From assembly GCA_024278455.1 (NCBI GenBank), contig JAJRTE010000306.1, forward strand, positions 1-64,000: a stretch of DNA of 64,000 nucleotides, read 5' to 3'. Position numbers and translations under genes: made by a program. The notes under the pieces are model-generated. The model had not been told where the DNA came from. It saw only the letters and a list, made by a program, of their open reading frames with translations, and made no database searches. Source of the DNA: Myxococcota bacterium. Its GTDB lineage: Bacteria; Myxococcota_A; UBA796; JAJRTE01. This document shows positions 57,463 through 64,000 of this stretch, piece after piece. Each line of letters starts with the position of its first letter. The stretch's first letter is position 1.

Positions 57463-60400
57463 TCAGGAACCGGACGGAGAGGTTTCGGGCGGCAGGGGGA
57501 CGCTTTCGGCGAGAGAACCCCACCGTGCTCGAGCCAGCCTGGCGAGGGCATGACCCGCCTCCACATCCCGGGACTCGGGACTCCCATCCACCCACCGAAA
57601 GGCCTCCCGGCGGGCGCGCTCCAACTCGTCACGGTGCACGAGGAGGTCTGCAACGGCGAGGTCGGTGAGCGGTTGATTCCGCATGCCGGGATAGTTGCGC
57701 CATCCCTCCTCTTCGCAGTCGCGTTTCGCAAGCAAGAACCCGTCATCGTTCTCGGCGACAACCGATAGCCGCTCCATCGCACCCGTGCCGGCATCCGGGC
57801 TGGGAACGAGAAACACCGCCGGCTCCTCGATGCTCTGGCTGGTCATCGCCCTCAATGCGTTGATCCGGCTCAAGGACAACTGGTCCGCCCGATCGACTAT
57901 CATCAGCGACGTGCGGTGGGTGGCAAGACGGGGATCCGGTTCCGCGGGAGTCACCATGATCTGGATCTCGCGGTTGGCGAACTTCTCGACCATGGTCCGC
58001 TGCTCTGCCGGGTGCAGGCGATGGTGCAGGTAGCCCACCGGTATCCCCGGAAACACCTCATCCCGCAACCTTCCGGCGTTGGTCATGATCGTCTGAACGG
58101 CGCGCTGGTGGTTCTCCCCCTGTCGCGGCACGCAGTACACCATCTGTTGGCCTTCCTTCAGCGAAGACCTGATGTGCTCCTCGATGTGAACCCGGTTCTC
58201 CTCGCCGACCACTTCGGTACGGATGTGCGACCTACCCGTCGCAGGTTGCCTCAACTCCGACCAGGTGCTGTCGCCACGAAGGGTCTGCAACAAGACGGGG
58301 TGAACAGGAACCGCGGAGAGGACCAACACATCCGGCGTGTTCGCCTGCCGCTTGAACAGCTTCCGATCGTGACGCCCAATGGTCTCTCCTTCGTGAATGA
58401 CCACCAGTCCGAGACGCTTGAACATCTGCCGGCCGTTGTGGAACAACTCCGCCGTTCCCACCACCAGGGGACATTCGCCTCGCCGAATGGCCTGAGAGAG
58501 CTTCTCACGAGCACGGCCACGAGCAGCCGACGACAAGATCTCTACCTCCACCCCCACCGGTCCCAGGAGGTTGCGCAGGACCCATGCCACCTTCTCCGCC
58601 CAAAATTCGTCCGACACCACCACCGCTACTTGCCAGTCCGTGTCCACCACGTGCAGTATCGCCGACGCTGCCAGGAGGAAGGCGCCGGCTCGAGGATCCG
58701 CATGCAGGTACCTGAACATGGGATGAGTGGCTGCCAGGTCCCGCTTGATCTCCTCCATCGCCGCTGCCTGGTCCTCGGTCAGCGGCGACACCTTCTGCAG
58801 AAGCCGGGCCACTCGCCCGTGCACCAATCGGCGAGGCTGGCCCGGCTCGTTCGCCAGCACCTTCCGGCCGTGTGCCAGGGCGAACTGAAGCAAAAACAGT
58901 TCGTGGAACGCAAGGGTCCGCCAGAACGGCGTGGTGCGGGCACGGCAGGAAGCCGCGTCGGCATCCGGCGGTGGGAAGTGGGCCAGACGCAGGGCCTCCT
59001 CGTAGTCCAGAAGACCTTGGCGCCGTCTCGTGGCTTCAGGAAGAGGATCGCGGACGCTGCCCCGTACCCTCTCCAGCGCTTCGTGCACGATACGCCGAAA
59101 CACTTTCTGGCCAACACCCTCCATCGGCTCGTACACCGGCACTATCCTGCCCAGATTCAAGGCTTCCTCGTCCGCTCCGCCGCCGACCGGCTCCGTGTCA
59201 GGCTCCTCGATCACCTGGCGACCTCCGGCTTTCGTAACCTTCCCCCACGCAAGCAACCGCGAGCCCACTCGAAAACGGTTGCGGAGGTAGTTCGACCGGA
59301 CGTTGCGCCACACACACGCGATGGCCCCCTCATCGTCCCGAATGACCACCACGAGGTCACGTCGTCCTCCCTCGGAGTGGAGTTCGCTCGAGTCGATGAC
59401 ACCGAGCACGACATGGGATTCTCCTTCGCACACCGCGCTGATTGCCGTGACCTGGCGGCGATCGTGGTAGTCGACTGGAAGTCGAAGCAGCAGATCCCCG
59501 ATAGTCTTGATTCCCTTCTTGCCAAGGGCCGCGCCAAGCCGGGCACCGACACCCTTCACCTCCGTCAGAGGTAAGGCCAGCCGATCTTCCGCCGTTCCCG
59601 GTTCGCTGTCGGCGACCATCGGGCCGGATCCATCCCCGTCGCCTCCACGGCCCCCGGTCCCCCGCACCCCTTTCTTCCGCCTCCGCCTGCGGCTCCTTCC
59701 GCTTCGACCGGCTTCCTTCACCTGTTCAGTCTTCCCTTCGCCTCGATCCGCCCCGTCCGCGACCATTTCCACCTCTTTCGTCACCGGACCGGCAAGCAAA
59801 CGCCCTGCTGGCACACCCCCTCCCCGGCGGACAAGCTCTTCGAAAAACTCCTCGATCGTCGATTCGCCATCGTCCTCGAGGGGATCGTGCAACGATACGA
59901 CACCTTCGGCAATCTGCCCAATCTCGTCCTCGTGGTCCTCCCCGTCCCCAACATCCTCCCCGTCATCCACAACGGGCGCCTCTTCCTCGTCTCCGTCCTG
60001 CGGCGAGGCGGGGACAATCACCTCCTCTTCGTCGTCTTCCTCCTCCCCGCCATCATCGTCCTCCTCGTTCGGCTCCTCCTCGACCTCTTCGTGTACCTCT
60101 TCCTCACACTCCAGTTCCTCCTCGTCGTCTTCCTCTCCCTCTCCCTCTTCCTCGTCCTCCTCCTCGACCTCTTCGTCTACTTCTTCCTCTTCCTCTCCCT
60201 CTTCCTCGTCCTCGGGCTCCTCCTCGACCTCTTCGTCTACCTCTTCCTCAAACTCCAGTTCCTCCTCGATGTCTCCCTCTTCGCCATCCACCTCTGTCCC
60301 TTCGTCCTCTTCAACGTGCCTCTCTTCCGGTGCTTCGATGCCAGAGCCGGGAGGCGTGGCGCCGTCTTCGCCATCGTCGCGGGGACACGAATCCAACTTG

Positions 60401-61884
60401 CCAGCGGTTGCTTTGTCCTCCAGGTGGCGTGATTCCCCGGCCGTCGCTCCGGCGGCGAGGATTTCGGGGCCCTCTCGTCCTGCGTCCTCGATGCCAGTGG
60501 CCGTGGCGATGTCTCCTTCTCGAGCAACCGTGCTTTCAGGAGGCGCCAAGTCGCCGTCGGATGTGGGCGGGGGTTCCACTTTTTCAATGAAATCCGCAAC
60601 ATCGCCCAGGGTGAGGTCGTGGTAAAGCCCGTCGGGAGTCAGCGCATCGGGAAGGCCGTCCAGGGGAGGGAGGTCGATGGGCAGGGCCGGGGGAGGCTCC
60701 TCACGCGTCGCCGGGCCCGGCGTTACGTCAGGAGAACCGTTCGTTTGGGCGGGCGGCGGCGTGTCCTGGTCACGGGCACCGGGCGCGGTGGCCCGGTTGC
60801 CAACGGGACCGCCGTCCTTCTGTTTGGCAGTCTTCTTGCGCCTGCCACGACGGCCGGCTTTTCGGCGCGTCGCGGTTGGCGCTGTTGGACCTGCGGAAGA
60901 GGGGGCGGATGGAACCTCGTCGCCGGCACCTGGAGGGGGGGGCAGGTCGGCCACGTAAGCTCCCGAAGGGCTGCGCAGCAGCGCGGTTCGGCGCGGTCTT
61001 CCCCATGACAGGTCCTGGTCGGACCTTTCACGGTATGCCACTGCCACGTCACGGTACACCGGCATGACGCGCTTCTTGGGCCGCCTGGCGCTCTTCTTCC
61101 GTTTCTTCCTGGGGTCCTCCCCTTTCTTTCGGGGGGGCTGGGCGGGGTCATTGCGCCGCTTCCCCTTCCCCTGCCGGTCTGTCCCACGATTGCGCTGGGC
61201 GGGAGTAGGCGGTTTTTCTGCGTTTCGTGCGCCTTTCCCACGCTTCTCGGGCGAACGGCCATCCGCGGCGCCGGGCTGGCCGTTGGTTCGTTTCGACGCT
61301 GCTTCGGGACGATCTCCCTGGCCGGATGGGCGAGGTGGCTCCTGAGTGTCGCCGCCGGTGGGCCGGGCCCCCGATCCGGTTGCAGGTGGCGACCTGTCCG
61401 GAGCGACGGGCGCTCCATCGCGCGTTGGGCCGGGGTCGCGTCTTTTCGTGGCGCTGGACGAGGTGCCCTCGGCGGGGGCCGGCGCACCGGCCCTCTCCTC
61501 GTGACCGGGGCCCATGTCAGGATCCGGGGCCCGGTCGTGCACCAAGGAACGAACCTGGGTTTCGATGGTCTTCAACGCGGCAAGCGCGTTCGCCACGACG
61601 TCACGGCGGCGGTCCAGGGCCAGGCGGGAGAAGGACTCGAAGTCGTGCTGAATGCGCTGAAGCGTGGCCAGGTGGTCGGGGAGCCGGGCGGCGGTCAACG
61701 CCTGGCGAACGACAGCCAGCACGGCCTCGTCGAGGCCCTTGACAGTCTCGAGGTTGGCAAACTTGTTGTCGGCGACATACGCCAGCGGCTTGCACAACGC
61801 CCCGACATAGCGAAGCAGCACATCCGAACTCGCCCGGTCTTTTTCCCTGTCGTACTGTTCCATCGACTCGCCCTGGGTCCCCAT
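57463..61884 (-). CDS. RecG-like protein with degenerate helicase motifs and long disordered acidic N-terminal extension
   Basis: RecG wedge LPLTEVKGVGARLGAALGKKGIKTIGDLLLRLPVDYHDRRQVTAI; helicase-like folds but no GSGKT, no DEQH, no QLRGRVGRG. Confidence 0.8.
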   Translation of the reverse strand: MGTQGESMEQYDREKDRASSDVLLRYVGALCKPLAYVADNKFANLETVKGLDEAVLAVVRQALTAARLPDHLATLQRIQHDFESFSRLALDRRRDVVANALAALKTIETQVRSLVHDRAPDPDMGPGHEERAGAPAPAEGTSSSATKRRDPGPTRDGAPVAPDRSPPATGSGARPTGGDTQEPPRPSGQGDRPEAASKRTNGQPGAADGRSPEKRGKGARNAEKPPTPAQRNRGTDRQGKGKRRNDPAQPPRKKGEDPRKKRKKSARRPKKRVMPVYRDVAVAYRERSDQDLSWGRPRRTALLRSPSGAYVADLPPPPGAGDEVPSAPSSAGPTAPTATRRKAGRRGRRKKTAKQKDGGPVGNRATAPGARDQDTPPPAQTNGSPDVTPGPATREEPPPALPIDLPPLDGLPDALTPDGLYHDLTLGDVADFIEKVEPPPTSDGDLAPPESTVAREGDIATATGIEDAGREGPEILAAGATAGESRHLEDKATAGKLDSCPRDDGEDGATPPGSGIEAPEERHVEEDEGTEVDGEEGDIEEELEFEEEVDEEVEEEPEDEEEGEEEEEVDEEVEEEDEEEGEGEEDDEEELECEEEVHEEVEEEPNEEDDDGGEEEDDEEEVIVPASPQDGDEEEAPVVDDGEDVGDGEDHEDEIGQIAEGVVSLHDPLEDDGESTIEEFFEELVRRGGGVPAGRLLAGPVTKEVEMVADGADRGEGKTEQVKEAGRSGRSRRRRRKKGVRGTGGRGGDGDGSGPMVADSEPGTAEDRLALPLTEVKGVGARLGAALGKKGIKTIGDLLLRLPVDYHDRRQVTAISAVCEGESHVVLGVIDSSELHSEGGRRDLVVVIRDDEGAIACVWRNVRSNYLRNRFRVGSRLLAWGKVTKAGGRQVIEEPDTEPVGGGADEEALNLGRIVPVYEPMEGVGQKVFRRIVHEALERVRGSVRDPLPEATRRRQGLLDYEEALRLAHFPPPDADAASCRARTTPFWRTLAFHELFLLQFALAHGRKVLANEPGQPRRLVHGRVARLLQKVSPLTEDQAAAMEEIKRDLAATHPMFRYLHADPRAGAFLLAASAILHVVDTDWQVAVVVSDEFWAEKVAWVLRNLLGPVGVEVEILSSAARGRAREKLSQAIRRGECPLVVGTAELFHNGRQMFKRLGLVVIHEGETIGRHDRKLFKRQANTPDVLVLSAVPVHPVLLQTLRGDSTWSELRQPATGRSHIRTEVVGEENRVHIEEHIRSSLKEGQQMVYCVPRQGENHQRAVQTIMTNAGRLRDEVFPGIPVGYLHHRLHPAEQRTMVEKFANREIQIMVTPAEPDPRLATHRTSLMIVDRADQLSLSRINALRAMTSQSIEEPAVFLVPSPDAGTGAMERLSVVAENDDGFLLAKRDCEEEGWRNYPGMRNQPLTDLAVADLLVHRDELERARREAFRWVDGSPESRDVEAGHALARLARARWGSLAESVPLPPETSPSGS

Positions 61885-61891
61885 CTGGAGC

Positions 61892-62365
61892 CTACCTGAA
61901 TTCGATGCCGACGATCTCGAACTCCCGAGTGCCTTTCGGGACGGCCACGCGAACCGAATCGCCTTCTTCCTTTCCGACCAGCGCCCTGCCGATCGGGGAT
62001 GCGATCGAGATGCGCCCCGCCTTGACGTCGACCTCGTCCACCCCCACGATCTGGTAGCTGATTTCTTCGTCGGTCTCAACATCGACGAGATGAACCGTTG
62101 CCCCGAAGCACACCTTGTCGGACGCCAACTTCGTCGGGTCGATCACCTCGGCCTGGGAGAGCTTCTTCTCGATTTCGCCGATTCTCCTGTTCAGGATCGC
62201 AAGGCGCTCCTTGGCGTCGTCGTACTCTGAATTCTCGGAGAGATCGCCCCGGGCCGCGGCTTCGCCGATATCTTTGACCACCTTCGGCCGTTCCACGGTT
62301 TTCAAGGTGTCCAATTCGTCCTTCATCCGCTGATAGCCCGTCGGCGTCATGGGTACTCTACTCAT
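61892..62365 (-). CDS. greA: Transcription elongation factor GreA
   Basis: MTPTGYQRMKDELDTLKTVERPKVVKDIGEAAARGDLSENSEYDDAKERLAILNRRIGEIEKKLSQAEVID. Confidence 0.96.
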   Translation of the reverse strand: MSRVPMTPTGYQRMKDELDTLKTVERPKVVKDIGEAAARGDLSENSEYDDAKERLAILNRRIGEIEKKLSQAEVIDPTKLASDKVCFGATVHLVDVETDEEISYQIVGVDEVDVKAGRISIASPIGRALVGKEEGDSVRVAVPKGTREFEIVGIEFR

Positions 62366-62539
62366 TCACGTCCTCATCGTTTCCAGGGTTCTTTGTCCAT
62401 GCGAGCAGACCTGGCAGTGCGCGCCAGGCCTGGTTCCGGAGGGCATCGCGAGCCCGCGCCCGGTCGCTTCGGCGGGCACGCGGGCTTCCAGGGCAGGTCC
62501 GGCCCAGCGGCCGTGACACGACTCCCACCGGCGCCGGGG

Positions 62540-62935
62540 TCAGGGCGACCCCCCAAAAACACTCTGCTCGGCCGTGTGGGTGATGGAGAAAGAGAGCACG
62601 GTCGGCTCCAGGATGTCAAACGGGTAGGTGATCTCCACTTCGTAGTCCACCCACGCCTGGACTTCATCGTCCCGGGTCCTGGCGAAGTTGACATCCTGGG
62701 CGGCAATGCTGGTGACCTGGGCGACCTCGAGGTTGTACTTCAGTTGTTTCTTGACCTCGTCGAGACTGGGTGTCACATTTGCCCACTGATTGGCGGCTTG
62801 CTTCACCAGCCGGCTGATACGGCTCTTCTCGATGTAGACGGGAATGTAAAGCTTGCCGGCGACCCCCGCGACGACGAGAAGTGCCAGGATGAACAGGGTG
62901 AACAGGTTGAACTTGCCCCGCTGGTTTGTCCTCAT
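62540..62935 (-). CDS. Small single-pass membrane protein (DUF4845-like)
   Basis: MRTNQRGKFNLFTLFILALLVVAGVAGKLYIPVYIEKSRISRLVKQAANQ. Confidence 0.6.
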   Translation of the reverse strand: MRTNQRGKFNLFTLFILALLVVAGVAGKLYIPVYIEKSRISRLVKQAANQWANVTPSLDEVKKQLKYNLEVAQVTSIAAQDVNFARTRDDEVQAWVDYEVEITYPFDILEPTVLSFSITHTAEQSVFGGSP

Positions 62936-62954
62936 GTGTCGCTCCAGAACGTGT

Positions 62955-64000
62955 TCATAACCCATCTTTCGCGCGGGCCGGGGGGCGCTCGTGAGCGCCG
63001 TTCCAGGGCGTGCGCCTGCCGATACAGTAGTGGACGAATCCCATTTCTTGCAGGATCTCCGTGTCGTAGATGTTGCGGCCATCGAAGATGACACGTTCCC
63101 TCATGAGTTGCGCAATGCGCTTGAAGTCGGGGCGGCGAAACTCGTTCCATTCGGTGACCAGGGCGAGCGCATCGGCTCCCTCGAGCGCGCGATAGGCGCT
63201 CGGGGCGTAGGAAACGGCGTCGCCGAAAACAGACCGGGCCTCTTCCATGGCAACGGGGTCGAAGACGTTGACACGAGCGCCAGCCTCGAGCAACTGTGCA
63301 ATGAGGACTCGAGACGGAGCCTCGCGCATGTCGTCGGTGCGAGGCTTGAACGAGAGTCCCCAGACGGCGATCAGGCGGTCGGCGAGATCGCCGTCGAAGT
63401 GCGCCACGATCTTCTTGCCGAGGAGATGTTTCTGGGCATCGTTGACGGCATCGACTGCCGCGATCAGGCGTGCGTCATACCCGGCTTCTCTGGCCGTGTG
63501 CCGGAGCGCCTTGACATCTTTCGGGAAGCAGGAACCGCCGTACCCGACCCCGGGGAAAAGGAATTGGAACCCAATCCGCTGGTCGGAACCCAACCCGCGC
63601 CGCACCTCCCGGATGTCGGCCCCGACCTTCTCGCAAATGTTCGCGATCTCGTTGATGAACGAGATCTTGGTGGCGAGAAAGGCGTTCGAGGCATACTTGC
63701 ACATCTCCGCGCTGCGATTGTCCATGAACAGGATGGGGCGCTCGGTACGGACCAACGGGGCATAGAGGTACGCCATGACCTTGCGCGCCCTCTCGCTGCC
63801 GGTCCCGACCACGATCCTGTCAGGGCGCATGAAATCGTCGATTGCACACCCCTCCTTCAGGAATTCCGGGTTGGAGACGACGTCGAAATCCGCACCCCGT
63901 GGCGCGTTTTGCGCGATGACCTCCTGGACCTGCACGGCGGTTCCAACCGGCACCGTGCTCTTGATCACGACCACCGTGTGATGTGGGCCCAGGCTGGCGC
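62955..64000 (-). CDS. UDP-glucose 6-dehydrogenase (5' end beyond window)
   Basis: VVIKSTVPVGTAVQVQEVI, NPEFLKEGCAIDDFMRPDRIVVG, YASNAFLATKISFINEIANICEKVGAD, GVGYGGSCFPKDVKAL. Confidence 0.95.
   Translation of the reverse strand, partial: ASLGPHHTVVVIKSTVPVGTAVQVQEVIAQNAPRGADFDVVSNPEFLKEGCAIDDFMRPDRIVVGTGSERARKVMAYLYAPLVRTERPILFMDNRSAEMCKYASNAFLATKISFINEIANICEKVGADIREVRRGLGSDQRIGFQFLFPGVGYGGSCFPKDVKALRHTAREAGYDARLIAAVDAVNDAQKHLLGKKIVAHFDGDLADRLIAVWGLSFKPRTDDMREAPSRVLIAQLLEAGARVNVFDPVAMEEARSVFGDAVSYAPSAYRALEGADALALVTEWNEFRRPDFKRIAQLMRERVIFDGRNIYDTEILQEMGFVHYCIGRRTPWNGAHERPPARAKDGL

Noticed and set aside
59507-60625. 372-aa poly-serine + strand ORF
   Set aside because: Antisense of the acidic E/D tract of the RecG-like gene

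Overview
High-GC (roughly two-thirds GC by eye) bacterial chromosomal window. Myxococcota/Deltaproteobacteria-like gene content is an inference from the MopE-like lipoprotein, the many lipoproteins and the CHAT/ECF genes. Left end (~1-10.5 kb) is an accessory region. It holds a truncated AAA ATPase fragment, a phosphorothioation-associated methyltransferase-like gene next to an FtsK/HerA ATPase with a candidate PD-(D/E)XK N-terminus, a Phd/RelE toxin-antitoxin module flanked by ~130-bp imperfect direct repeats, a Doc/Fic-type protein with an extra C-terminal domain, an orphan cas6 and two CRISPR-repeat-like elements. The rest is mostly chromosomal genes: NtrB-like kinase, sulfatase, K+ channel, BamD, HtrA, Hcp operon, initiator tRNA-Met with promoter and terminator, KamA, omega-amidase-like, GreA, UDP-glucose dehydrogenase. 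Best candidate for an undescribed system: a translationally coupled five-gene operon at ~23.4-31.1 kb encoding an anti-sigma-like membrane protein, a TPR-CHAT protease lipoprotein, a carboxypeptidase-regulatory-like lipoprotein, an ECF-type sigma factor with a C-terminal hydrophobic segment, and a CHAT protease with two N-terminal SAVED/CARF-like modules. Also notable: a RecG paralogue (57.5-61.9 kb) whose helicase motifs all look degenerate and which carries a long acidic extension, and strong frame-independent over-representation of the palindrome CTCGAG that drops out in the putative recent insertions. Family calls come from reading motifs in the supplied translations; no searches were run.
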